NCBI GenBank assembly: GCA_043769845.1
Contig: JAYVIX010000021.1
Location: 1-32,495, forward strand
From: UBA9547 sp043769845
GTDB taxonomy: Bacteria > Bacteroidota > Bacteroidia > Cytophagales > UBA9547
Direction: 5' to 3'
Length of the DNA stretch: 32,495 bases
Shown here: positions 8,913 to 16,098 of the stretch, in pieces
How positions within the stretch are numbered: the stretch's first letter is position 1
Layout: every line of letters starts with the position of its first letter
Position numbers and translations under genes: made by a program
The notes under the pieces: generated by a model
Seen by the model: only the letters and a program-made list of their open reading frames with translations
Databases searched by the model: none
Told to the model about the DNA's origin: nothing

Positions 8913-9300
8913 AATTTTTGGTTTTTAAATTGTCTCTAAAAATACTACAAAATACTGTGTAAAAATGTAACCTTCTTGTTAATAAATTCTTAATTTTTAT
9001 AAAAATAAATCTTGAAATTGTTATAATTTGTAGTTTGGCATTATTTTTTTGCACAAAACGTATTTTGTAAATTGTTCTTAGCTTTTTTAACGTAGTGTGG
9101 CATGTAAGTAGCAGTAGGTAATTAATAGTTCTATATGATTCTATATGTATCAATCAGCTTTGCTCCTTTGATTTATTTTAGTTTCTATTATACTAAGCAG
9201 TAGGCTTGGGGTTCGGATTATATACGTGTATACACTTAATATTAAGAGCTTATAGAGAAATTTGTAAAGTCTTTTTCTTTTTATACACACCATTTCATAT
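8913..9300. other. AT-rich intergenic region with no gene seen
   Basis: About 390 bases between the CARDB-repeat gene start and the terminator of the next gene. An open frame covers part of it (to 9153, minus) but it overlaps the start of the CARDB gene in another frame, has basic, low-complexity content and no family resemblance. The region must hold the CARDB gene promoter; I found no full TAnnTTTG box, only a one-base-short TATTTTG on the minus strand near 8956. Confidence 0.5.
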
Positions 9301-9339
9301 CATAAAAAAGGCTCCAAATCAATCGGAGCCTTTTTTATG
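9301..9339. terminator. Rho-independent terminator
   Basis: Perfect arms ATAAAAAAGGCTCC and GGAGCCTTTTTTAT around a short loop. It lies 19 bases after the stop of the small Cys protein gene on the minus strand; the A- and T-runs make it usable in both directions. Confidence 0.9.
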
Positions 9340-9357
9340 ATTCAGTAGTCACAAGAA

Positions 9358-9609
9358 TTATTTTTTCTTAGCTTGTGCTTTAGGCTGGTCTGCTGGTGAA
9401 TCTGGTTTACAAACTGCACAAGCTTCCAAACCAAGTTTTTTAGCTTCGGTTAGCTCTATTCCTTTTTTACCTTCCTTAACAGCGGTACAATTCTTCTTGT
9501 GGTATTTTTTACCTTTCTCTGTCGAATAAACAGTTTGAGCGTCAGCTAAATTTGCCAGCAACATTCCTGCTACCAATGTAATGGAAGTAAATAAATTTCT
9601 AACTTTCAT
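9358..9609 (-). CDS. Small exported protein with Ada/nuclease-tail-like Cys motif
   Basis: An 83-residue protein with a signal peptide (residues 1-24, MKVRNLFTSITLVAGMLLAN then LADA), a single small domain, and a lysine/alanine-rich tail. The domain reads VYSTEKGKKYHKKNC...GIELTEAKKLGLEACAVCKP: one His/Cys pair, then a C-x-x-C before a proline. This is the pattern of the small zinc-binding unit found at the end of some secreted nucleases and resembling the Ada metal-binding fold. Here it stands alone without a nuclease. It begins 44 bases after the pirin stop and may belong to the same transcript. Role unknown; binding of a metal or of nucleic acid in the periplasm is inference. Confidence 0.75.
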   Translation of the reverse strand: MKVRNLFTSITLVAGMLLANLADAQTVYSTEKGKKYHKKNCTAVKEGKKGIELTEAKKLGLEACAVCKPDSPADQPKAQAKKK

Positions 9610-9653
9610 AAATGATTCTTTTTATGTTTTACAAAGAACGCAATCTTTTAGAA

Positions 9654-10502
9654 TTATGCTTCCATAGGTACGTCCAAAAGCAAAATCTCGGAATCTGCAT
9701 TCATCTTTATATTGATCTTGTCCGAATCCCAGACACCTAAGGCATCTCTTTTGTTCAACTTCTGACCATCGATCTCCACACTTCCTTCCACCACAAGTGT
9801 GTATACACCATTTCCTTTCTTCTTAATTTCGTAAGGCACTTCTTTCCCTTTTTCGAATTTTCCCATCGAAAACCAAGCATCTTGATGAATAGTAAGTGAC
9901 CCATCATTTAATGGGGAAACCAACAATTGGAATTTATTTTCTCGGTCTGTAGGCAAATATGTTTTCTGATCGTAACGAGGCGTCACATTTTCCTTATTCG
10001 GGAAAACCCAAATTTGAAACAAGTTCACGTGTTTGTCAGCATTTGCATTAAATTCTGAATGGTAAATACCTGTTCCTGCACTCATCACCTGAACATCGTA
10101 TTGTTTTATGATACCAGCATTTCCCATGCTGTCCTTATGTTCCAAATCACCTTCTAATGGGATTGTGATGATTTCCATATTATCATGTGGATGCCTTCCA
10201 AAACCTTTACCACCTTGGATAATATCGTCATTCAACACACGCAACACTCCAAAATTCATCCTTTGCGGATTGTAGTAACTGGCGAAACTGAAACTATGTT
10301 TGGCATTCAACCACCCATGGTTTGCCCCTCCTCTTGTTTCCGATTTATGCAATACCGTTTTCATTGTTTTGATCTCCTTTTCTAATGGCAAATGATTGAA
10401 ACCTACTATCTGTTCTTTTTTAGTTTCTGCCGAAACATTCCCGACCAAACTAGCAGCACCCAGACCCAAAACTGCTTTCTTGAAAAACTCGCTCCTTTCC
10501 AT
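9654..10502 (-). CDS. Pirin family protein with exported-type N-terminus
   Basis: Bicupin of the pirin/YhaK family, some members of which have quercetin 2,3-dioxygenase activity. The four iron ligands of pirins are all present: H104 and H106 (GRHPHDNMEI) and H148 and E150 (GIYHSEFNA). The first in-frame codon is TTG at 10511, but ATG at 10502 gives MERSEFFKKAVLGLGAASLV, which resembles a Tat-type leader with RS in place of RR, ending near NVSA. The ordinary pirin start would be the methionine at residue 47 (MKTVLHKSETRGG), so about 46 residues are extra. It follows the MarR gene by about 105 bases on the same strand, which suggests regulation by that protein. Confidence 0.88.
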   Translation of the reverse strand: MERSEFFKKAVLGLGAASLVGNVSAETKKEQIVGFNHLPLEKEIKTMKTVLHKSETRGGANHGWLNAKHSFSFASYYNPQRMNFGVLRVLNDDIIQGGKGFGRHPHDNMEIITIPLEGDLEHKDSMGNAGIIKQYDVQVMSAGTGIYHSEFNANADKHVNLFQIWVFPNKENVTPRYDQKTYLPTDRENKFQLLVSPLNDGSLTIHQDAWFSMGKFEKGKEVPYEIKKKGNGVYTLVVEGSVEIDGQKLNKRDALGVWDSDKINIKMNADSEILLLDVPMEA

Positions 10503-10607
10503 TTCTGTCAATTTTATTTCAAATCCAAAACAACACCAAATCTTGATAAGTAAAGTTAATCCAAATTTAGATGTACATACATATAACTATCGAAAAAAAG
10601 AGTTAGT

Positions 10608-11060
10608 TCAACTATTCCTAATATTTTCAAGAATAGCGTTTAGCTCTAATGCTGTCGTTTCATTAATATTCATCATGCCTATTTCTTTTTCTAATAATAA
10701 AGAACTCGCCTTTTCTAAAATAGATAAACCACTTTCAGTCAGAGTAGTTACGGTTTCTCTCCTATCTTCATTGGATTGCTGACGAGTTATATAGCCTTTC
10801 TTCTCCAAACGATCTAATATTCGCGGAACGTTTGAGTTTTTTTCAATCATTCGCATTCCTATATTCTTTACACACATCTTTTCTGGATATTTTCCTTTCA
10901 AGATTCGCATTACATTGAACTGCTCTGTTGTTAATCCAAATTCTTTCAGGTATTTGTTGATTTTGGTTTGAATCCAATGCGAGGTAAAAATCAAATTAAC
11001 AGTTACTTTTTGAATCTCACTTGTAAATTTAGTCGTGTATAATTCTTCTTCTAATCTCAT
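10608..11060 (-). CDS. MarR family transcriptional regulator
   Basis: Winged-helix DNA-binding protein of 150 residues from ATG at 11058-11060; the open frame extends 21 codons further upstream, but that part does not fit the family. Visible elements: dimerisation helix at the N-terminus, the EFGLTTEQFNVMRILKGKYP segment, the recognition helix region (NSNVPRILDRLEKKGYI), and the wing SNEDRRETVTTLTESGL, typical of MarR proteins. It sits upstream of pirin on the same strand. A small inverted repeat at 11127-11142 lies in its promoter zone, compatible with self-control. No sensing cysteine can be assigned with confidence. Confidence 0.9.
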   Translation of the reverse strand: MRLEEELYTTKFTSEIQKVTVNLIFTSHWIQTKINKYLKEFGLTTEQFNVMRILKGKYPEKMCVKNIGMRMIEKNSNVPRILDRLEKKGYITRQQSNEDRRETVTTLTESGLSILEKASSLLLEKEIGMMNINETTALELNAILENIRNS

Positions 11061-11126
11061 CCTGATACCATTAACTCGCCATTTGAAATAACTTCTTTTA
11101 GACAAAAAAGTTGCACAAAACAATGT

Positions 11127-11142
11127 ATAACTTCTTCGTTAT
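11127..11142. promoter_or_regulatory. Candidate MarR operator
   Basis: ATAACTTCTTCGTTAT has inverted ATAAC/GTTAT arms, and the first ten bases (ATAACTTCTT) recur as a direct repeat at 11088-11097, 39 bases away. Both lie between the MarR start and the gldJ terminator, in the likely promoter of the MarR-pirin unit. Binding is inference. Confidence 0.35.
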
Positions 11143-11165
11143 GAACAAAACATCTCAAAATTAAT

Positions 11166-11209
11166 AAAAGCAAAAAGGGCTTCCAATATTGGAAGCCCTT
11201 TTTGCTTTT
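11166..11209. terminator. Rho-independent terminator, perfect 44-base palindrome
   Basis: AAAAGCAAAAAGGGCTTCCA... is mirrored exactly by its right half; the two 22-base arms are perfect complements, so folding is very stable. It lies 16 bases after the gldJ stop and reads in both directions. Confidence 0.92.
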
Positions 11210-11225
11210 AAAATATTCTAAAAAT

Positions 11226-12419
11226 CTAGTAGTTTGTACCAGCTTTGATCATTGCACAACGGAAACCAATAGTTGCAGTTGACGAATCTTCTTCTAAATA
11301 TCTACGAGTTCCAGGAGACATCCAATATGCTACGTCTTTCCATGAACCACCTTTGTATACACGCACATTGTCATCAATAAGTGATTGGAAATTCTTCTTA
11401 TCATAACCCTCCTTAGCATCCAAGTAACCATCTCTACGCAACGGATTCAAGTCATCAATTACTTCGAAAGATAAAGGACGATATACATCATATACCCACT
11501 CACTTACATTACCAGCCATGTTGTAAAGACCATAATCATTAGGAGGATAGTTGTAAATGTATTCAGTAATCATTGCACCATCGTTCAACTTGCCAGCGAT
11601 ACCAGCATAGTCTCCACGACCTCTTTTGAAGTTAGCCAAGAAGAATCCCATTTCGTTACCATATGGATTACGAAGAGCATGGCCATCCCAAGGATAAAGT
11701 CTGCTTTGAGATTGGTTTTCATCCAACCATTGATTACCAATAAGTGCGTAAGCAGCATATTCCCACTCTGACTCAGAAGGAAGACGGTAGTTAGGTAGTA
11801 CAACACCTGTTTCCAATGGAATACGACCACCATCTTGAGGAATTTCGACACCTGCATTTTTAGCAAGGTTATAGTTCACAACGTTAGTCCTCCAACGAGA
11901 GTAGTCATCCGCTTGTTTCCAAGTAACACCTACTACTGGAAAATAACGGAAACCAGGATATCTTAAATAATGATCTACATAAGGATCGTTGTAAGCAAGC
12001 TCGCTTTTCCAAACCAATGTATCTGGTGTAGCCGCAACTGCACGCTCCTCAGAAGAATCTCTCTTCAAATGGAACATGTACTCTAACCAGTGAATGTTTG
12101 CAACCTCAGTTTCGTCCATGAAGAACGAAGCAACTGTTACCGTTTTCTCAACGTTATCTCTCGTTGTCAATAAATCCTCCTCAAAAGAACCTAATACAGA
12201 ACGTCCACCTTCGATATAAACCAAGTTTGGTCCATCAGGCTGTCCTGAATATGGTGATACTTGGAAACCATCGTCCTCATTATAAGGAACACCGGTAACC
12301 GTACTTTGAGCGCCCGGCTTATCGCTCGTAGGATTGCCTCCTTTGCTACACGAGGTCATAACCGCTGAAGCTGAGATCAGCAACGATGATGCCAAGGCAA
12401 GATTAACCAACTTTTTCAT
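11226..12419 (-). CDS. gldJ: Gliding motility/T9SS lipoprotein GldJ-like (formylglycine-generating-enzyme fold)
   Basis: Lipoprotein of 397 residues: signal ends MTSC with C24 as the lipidated residue. The body is a SUMF1/FGE-sulfatase fold seen as FFMDETEVANIHWLEYM, YPVVGV-type (FPVVGVTWKQADDYSRWR), LPSESEWEYAA, YGLYNMAGNVSEWVYDV, VYKGGSW and IGFRCA. The opening TGVPYNEDDGFQV plus PDTLVWKSELAYNDPYV and the HYLRYPGF block match GldJ rather than GldK. GldJ is needed for gliding and for stability of the T9SS motor parts in Flavobacterium. It is shorter than the Flavobacterium protein (about 560), lacking a central insert. The formylglycine enzyme cysteines are absent, so a structural role is expected. 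Transcribed alone. Confidence 0.82.
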   Translation of the reverse strand: MKKLVNLALASSLLISASAVMTSCSKGGNPTSDKPGAQSTVTGVPYNEDDGFQVSPYSGQPDGPNLVYIEGGRSVLGSFEEDLLTTRDNVEKTVTVASFFMDETEVANIHWLEYMFHLKRDSSEERAVAATPDTLVWKSELAYNDPYVDHYLRYPGFRYFPVVGVTWKQADDYSRWRTNVVNYNLAKNAGVEIPQDGGRIPLETGVVLPNYRLPSESEWEYAAYALIGNQWLDENQSQSRLYPWDGHALRNPYGNEMGFFLANFKRGRGDYAGIAGKLNDGAMITEYIYNYPPNDYGLYNMAGNVSEWVYDVYRPLSFEVIDDLNPLRRDGYLDAKEGYDKKNFQSLIDDNVRVYKGGSWKDVAYWMSPGTRRYLEEDSSTATIGFRCAMIKAGTNY

Positions 12420-12461
12420 ACACTTAGAAAATAATAATGGGTTCAGTTTTCCAATCAGATC

Positions 12462-12492
12462 GTAAAGTAAACCATTTCGATTTTGTTTTCAA
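12462..12492 (-). promoter_or_regulatory. Candidate gldJ promoter
   Basis: On the minus strand a TTG (12490-12492) is followed after 20 bases by TACTTTAC (12462-12469), six of eight matches to the Bacteroidota -7 box TAnnTTTG. It would leave a leader of roughly 35-40 bases before the gldJ ATG. Confidence 0.35.
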
Positions 12493-12622
12493 AAGTTTAT
12501 GAGAAATAAAATATAAAATTGTACTATAAATATATGCCTTATACCGATCAGGAATGCATTCTTCAGAAAAAGACGCTTTCTACGATCCTGTCTTTTATAT
12601 TTGTTTCCTACAACTTGCATTA

Positions 12623-14176
12623 ATGCCACAGATCAAAGAATTCTCTCTCGCACCAGAAATCGCTTTTAATAACGAAGAACTTGCTATGTTTTTAGCAAAA
12701 GAGGATTCTCTGAAACAAACAAAACTGATTAAACGCTCTATTGATGCCCGAAGTAGAAATATAAAAGTAAATCTAACAGTCGAATTTTTCGATAAAAACG
12801 AGCAAATTCCAACGCTTGCCTATACGAAACCTTCAAAAATAAATCCTAATTCGAAAAGAGTGATTATAGTAGGTGCTGGACCCGCTGGACTTTTTGCGGC
12901 CCTGAAATTACTTGAATTGGGACACAAACCGATTGTTATTGAGCGCGGAAAGGACGTTCAAGCAAGAAGAAGAGACTTGGCCGCCATCAATAAAGACCAT
13001 ATCGTCAACGAAGATTCCAATTATTGTTTTGGCGAAGGCGGTGCTGGCACATATTCTGACGGGAAACTTTACACAAGGTCTTCGAAACGAGGCGATATCA
13101 AAAGAATTTTAGAAATTCTAGTAGTACATGGTGCCAAAGACGACATTTTAGTGGACGCTCATCCACACATTGGCACAAATAAACTTCCTCAATTGATTCA
13201 AAACATGCGCGAATCAATCATTGAATCTGGAGGTGAAATTTATTTCAACGAACGAGTTTGCGATTTTACTGTGTCATTTGAACAAGTAAAAGGGATTAAA
13301 ACGCATTCTGGAAAATCAATCGAAGCCGATGGAATCATTCTGGCAACAGGACATTCTGCACGTGATATTTACCATCTTTTGCATGAAAAAGACATCCTGA
13401 TCGAACAAAAACCTTTTGCTTTAGGTGTGCGTGTGGAACATCAGCAGCAACTGATCGACAGTATTCAATACAAATGCGAAGATCGTGGCATGTGGCTGCC
13501 AGCTGCCAGCTATAGCCTTGTCTCTCAGGAAGAAATACATGGAAATACAAAAGGAGTATTCTCGTTTTGTATGTGTCCTGGTGGTTTTATAGTACCATCG
13601 GCTACCGCAAAAGGAGAAGTGGTGGTTAACGGAATGTCGCCTTCACGTAGAGATTCGAAATTTTCGAATTCGGGAATTGTGGTTGAAGTAGGATTGGATG
13701 ACACCAAAAAATTCGCCAAACATGGTGCTTTAGCTGGATTATATTTTCAATCCGAAGTAGAACAAAAGGCCTGTATCTTGGCCGGAAATTCACAAAATGC
13801 TCCAGCACAACGATTGGTCGATTTTACACAAAACAAATTATCTGTTTCATTGCCAGACACTTCGTATCAGCCTGGTACTCAATCGCTCTTGATGAACGAA
13901 GTATTGCCAGAATACATCGCCAAAAGTCTACAAAAAGGATTTGTGAGTTTTGGCAAAAAAATGAGAGGCTATTTTACAAATGACGCAATCATTTTAGGAG
14001 TTGAGAGCAGAACTTCATCGCCAGTAAGAATTCCTCGTGATAAGGATTCGCTGGAACATCCTCAAATAAAACGATTATTCCCGTGTGGCGAAGGTGCTGG
14101 ATTTGCGGGAGGAATCGTTTCGGCAGCGATGGATGGCGAAAACTGCGCCATTAAGTGGGCCGAAAAATATGCTTAA
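12623..14176 (+). CDS. FAD-dependent dehydrogenase of the COG2509 type
   Basis: Flavoprotein of 517 residues from ATG at 12623; an upstream in-frame ATG at 12554 adds 23 unlike residues and is less likely because the family begins with a short basic/beta N-terminal domain (MPQIKEFSLAPEIAFNNEEL). That domain runs to about residue 75, then the dinucleotide fold RVIIVGAGPAGLFAALKLLE with VIERG at the end of strand 2. Other family marks: NYCFGEGGAGTYSDGKLYTR, ILATGHSARD, FSFCMCPGGFIVPSAT, GVESRTSSPVRIPRD and GEGAGFAGGIVSAAMDG. The substrate is unknown for this widespread family. It is convergent with the receiver-like gene, only 5 bases between stops, and no terminator hairpin lies there. Confidence 0.85.
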   Translation: MPQIKEFSLAPEIAFNNEELAMFLAKEDSLKQTKLIKRSIDARSRNIKVNLTVEFFDKNEQIPTLAYTKPSKINPNSKRVIIVGAGPAGLFAALKLLELGHKPIVIERGKDVQARRRDLAAINKDHIVNEDSNYCFGEGGAGTYSDGKLYTRSSKRGDIKRILEILVVHGAKDDILVDAHPHIGTNKLPQLIQNMRESIIESGGEIYFNERVCDFTVSFEQVKGIKTHSGKSIEADGIILATGHSARDIYHLLHEKDILIEQKPFALGVRVEHQQQLIDSIQYKCEDRGMWLPAASYSLVSQEEIHGNTKGVFSFCMCPGGFIVPSATAKGEVVVNGMSPSRRDSKFSNSGIVVEVGLDDTKKFAKHGALAGLYFQSEVEQKACILAGNSQNAPAQRLVDFTQNKLSVSLPDTSYQPGTQSLLMNEVLPEYIAKSLQKGFVSFGKKMRGYFTNDAIILGVESRTSSPVRIPRDKDSLEHPQIKRLFPCGEGAGFAGGIVSAAMDGENCAIKWAEKYA

Positions 14177-14181
14177 ACAAA

Positions 14182-14475
14182 CTAATCAAATGCCTCCACT
14201 ATTTCCTGATACATTTCAATAGGATGGCTGGTGTGTTCGATTACTTCAATTTCAGGATTCGACTTTTCAAACTCTTTTTTCAAACCTTCACGAATTTTTC
14301 CGCTGATTCCGCCACCAAAAACAGCCATATCATACGGCTTCAATTTAAAAGCCTCAAGTGCCACTTCTGGATTTATCACTCCATCAGCCTCAAAATTTTT
14401 AGACTTTAGAAAATCAAGCGACTTGTTCAGTGTTTCTTGATCAATATTCAAAACAAATATTTTTATTGATTCCAT
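14182..14475 (-). CDS. Small receiver-like protein, phospho-acceptor apparently lost
   Basis: A 97-residue soluble protein without signal peptide. The alternating pattern IKIFVLNID / LDFLKSKNFEADGV / ALEAFKLKPYDMAVFGGGIS / EFEKSNPEIEVIEHTSHP / MYQEIVEAF follows the order of strands and helices in a response-regulator receiver domain. In true receivers the strand after 'YD' ends in the phosphorylated Asp; here it reads AVFGGGIS, and the acidic pair after strand 1 is also missing. It would therefore be a pseudo-receiver, perhaps a ligand- or protein-binding module. This is a fold guess from pattern, not a firm family hit. Convergent with the FAD dehydrogenase. Confidence 0.6.
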   Translation of the reverse strand: MESIKIFVLNIDQETLNKSLDFLKSKNFEADGVINPEVALEAFKLKPYDMAVFGGGISGKIREGLKKEFEKSNPEIEVIEHTSHPIEMYQEIVEAFD

Positions 14476-14565
14476 ATTTTCTTAATCATTTCTTTTGAAT
14501 TATCTTAATCTCTAACCGCAGGATCTAGCCAATAAATGATCGTTACGTCTCGTTCCTTTTTGCGA

Positions 14566-14603
14566 AAACAAGCTCACAAAATCTTGATTTTGTGAGCTTG
14601 TTT
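14566..14603. terminator. Strong hairpin, first of a tandem pair
   Basis: Perfect 18-base arms AAACAAGCTCACAAAATC and GATTTTGTGAGCTTGTTT with a two-base loop. It is 7 bases to the left of a second hairpin with nearly the same stem core (AGCTCACAA/TTGTGAGCTT), forming a double terminator after icd. Confidence 0.75.
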
Positions 14604-14610
14604 ATAGACC

Positions 14611-14644
14611 AAAAAAGCCCACAATATTGATTGTGAGCTTTTTT
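14611..14644. terminator. Rho-independent terminator of icd
   Basis: AAAAAAGC-C-CACAAT and ATTGTG-A-GCTTTTTT arms, one mismatch, four-base loop. It begins 20 bases after the icd stop codon on the minus strand. Confidence 0.85.
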
Positions 14645-14663
14645 GTAAATAATAATCAGCTAA

Positions 14664-15896
14664 TTAAGCCAACGCAGCTTTCAAATTAGTATCAAGTGCA
14701 TCTAGGAAATCTTCCGTGTTTAAGTAATGCTTACCTAGTTCCACTTTGTTGCCATGGATACAAACGGCTAAGTCTTTTGTCATTTTACCAGACTCTACAG
14801 TCGCTACACATACTTTCTCCAATGTTTGGCAGAAGTTGATAAGTTCAGGGTTATTGTCAAGCTTGCCTCGGAATTCCAAACCTCTTGTCCATGCGAAGAT
14901 AGAAGCGATTGGGTTGGTAGAAGTTGGTTTGCCTTTTTGGTGATCACGGAAGTGACGAGTCACTGTACCATGAGCTGCCTCAGCTTCCATCGTTTTACCA
15001 TCTGGAGTGATCAAAACCGATGTCATCAAACCTAGTGAACCAAAACCTTGAGCAACAGTGTCAGACTGAACGTCTCCATCATAATTTTTACAAGCCCATA
15101 CGAAGTTTCCGTTCCATTTTAGAGCAGATGCTACCATGTCGTCAATCAGACGGTGCTCGTACACAATACCAGCTTCTTTAAATTGACCTTCGTATTCTTT
15201 CTCGAATATATCTTGGAATATATCTTTGAAACGACCATCGTATTTTTTCAAGATGGTATTCTTAGTAGATAGATAAAGCGGCCATTTTTTAGTCAAAGCC
15301 ATTTTGAAACAAGAGTGAGCAAAACCTTTTATCGACTCATCAGTGTTGTACATCGCCATTGCTACGCCATCACCTTTGAAGTTGTATACTTCGTGTTGGA
15401 TTTTCTCTCCGTTTTCGCCTTCAAAAGTAATGGTCAATTTACCTTTTCCTTTTGTAACGAAATCGGTGGCCTTGTATTGGTCACCAAAAGCATGACGACC
15501 TACTACAATAGGAGCTGTCCAGTTTGGAACTAAACGAGGTACATTTTGACAAACGATTGGCTCACGGAAAACAGTTCCATCCAAAATGTTGCGAATAGTA
15601 CCGTTTGGCGACTTCCACATTTGCTTTAACTTAAATTCTTCTACACGTTGTTCATCAGGTGTAATAGTAGCACATTTGATACCCACACTGTATTTTTTAA
15701 TAGCTTCCGCTGCGTCAATCGTAATTTGATCGTTGGTAGCATCGCGCGATTCCATTCCTAGGTCGTAATATTTGATGTCTAGGTCTAGATAAGGAAGGAT
15801 AAGCTTGTCTTTGATAAACTTCCAGATGATGCGCGTCATTTCGTCACCATCCAACTCCACAACAGGATTGGCTACTTTGATTTTTTGGATAGACAT
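14664..15896 (-). CDS. icd: NADP-dependent isocitrate dehydrogenase, eukaryote-like homodimeric type
   Basis: TCA-cycle enzyme that oxidises isocitrate to 2-oxoglutarate with NADP. The 410-residue product matches the eukaryote-like subfamily throughout: VELDGDEMTRIIW, KCATITPDEQRVEEF, the isocitrate loop KSPNGTIRNILDGTVFREPI, IVVGRHAFGDQYKATDF, YDGRFKDIFQDIF, YEHRLIDDMVASALKW, the metal-site region KNYDGDVQSDTVAQGFGSLG, and the NADP loop AAHGTVTRHFRDHQKGK with TSTNPIASIFAW. The start ATG at 15894-15896 gives the usual N-terminus (KIKVANPVVELDGDEM). It stands alone between a double terminator and an IS remnant. A clean TAnnTTTG box lies 45-52 bases upstream of the ATG. Confidence 0.96.
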   Translation of the reverse strand: MSIQKIKVANPVVELDGDEMTRIIWKFIKDKLILPYLDLDIKYYDLGMESRDATNDQITIDAAEAIKKYSVGIKCATITPDEQRVEEFKLKQMWKSPNGTIRNILDGTVFREPIVCQNVPRLVPNWTAPIVVGRHAFGDQYKATDFVTKGKGKLTITFEGENGEKIQHEVYNFKGDGVAMAMYNTDESIKGFAHSCFKMALTKKWPLYLSTKNTILKKYDGRFKDIFQDIFEKEYEGQFKEAGIVYEHRLIDDMVASALKWNGNFVWACKNYDGDVQSDTVAQGFGSLGLMTSVLITPDGKTMEAEAAHGTVTRHFRDHQKGKPTSTNPIASIFAWTRGLEFRGKLDNNPELINFCQTLEKVCVATVESGKMTKDLAVCIHGNKVELGKHYLNTEDFLDALDTNLKAALA

Positions 15897-15940
15897 AGTT
15901 ATTAATTAAGAATTTTCGGAAAATACTTTATTGTCAACGA

Positions 15941-15948
15941 CAAAAATA
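15941..15948 (-). promoter_or_regulatory. -7 box of the icd promoter
   Basis: On the minus strand this reads TATTTTTG, a full match to the Bacteroidota -7 consensus TAnnTTTG, 45-52 bases upstream of the icd ATG. No good -33 TTG is visible; the zone where it would be holds the palindrome at 15959-15980. Confidence 0.55.
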
Positions 15949-15958
15949 AATAATAATG

Positions 15959-15980
15959 GCATTATAGCTAACTATAATGC
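15959..15980. promoter_or_regulatory. Palindrome at the icd promoter (operator or orphan terminator)
   Basis: GCATTATAG-CTAA-CTATAATGC has nine-base perfect arms and is followed on the plus strand by six Ts. Read to the right it looks like a weak terminator, but no plus-strand gene precedes it. Read to the left it covers the -33 zone of the icd promoter, so an operator is also possible. Confidence 0.5.
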
Positions 15981-16001
15981 TTTTTTAAAAATTATAAATA
16001 A

Positions 16002-16098
16002 GGTGAATTCAAGCTACTAATGCAATGCCTTGCTTAAAAGCGAGAATCATTTCATTTGGGGTTTGATACCCATATCTTTTCCTAGGTCGGTTGTTTAA
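16002..16098 (-). mobile_element. Remnant of an IS30-type insertion sequence
   Basis: The minus strand between 16098 and 16009 reads LNNRPRKRYGYQTPNEMILA then FKQGIALVA and stop. LNNRPRK-x-x-G-(F/Y)-x-TPNE is the hallmark C-terminus of IS30 family transposases. The GGTGAATTCAAG just past the stop resembles the outer end of such elements, so the right end appears complete while the rest of the transposase and the other end are gone. The break abuts YceI-like sequence at 16096-16099 (TTAA shared), so the deletion or insertion took place inside a yceI gene. Confidence 0.85.

Noticed and set aside
8737..9153. Minus-strand open frame of 138 codons across the CARDB gene start
   Set aside because: It overlaps the signal peptide region of the CARDB protein in another frame, is basic and low in complexity, and has no recognisable motif.
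10396..10782. Plus-strand frame of 128 codons over the pirin/MarR boundary
   Set aside because: Opposite to two recognisable genes; no domain pattern, consistent with a shadow frame.
14566..14644. Repeated stems considered as a short CRISPR-like array
   Set aside because: Only two units, each a self-complementary terminator stem, no spacers of constant length and no cas gene nearby.
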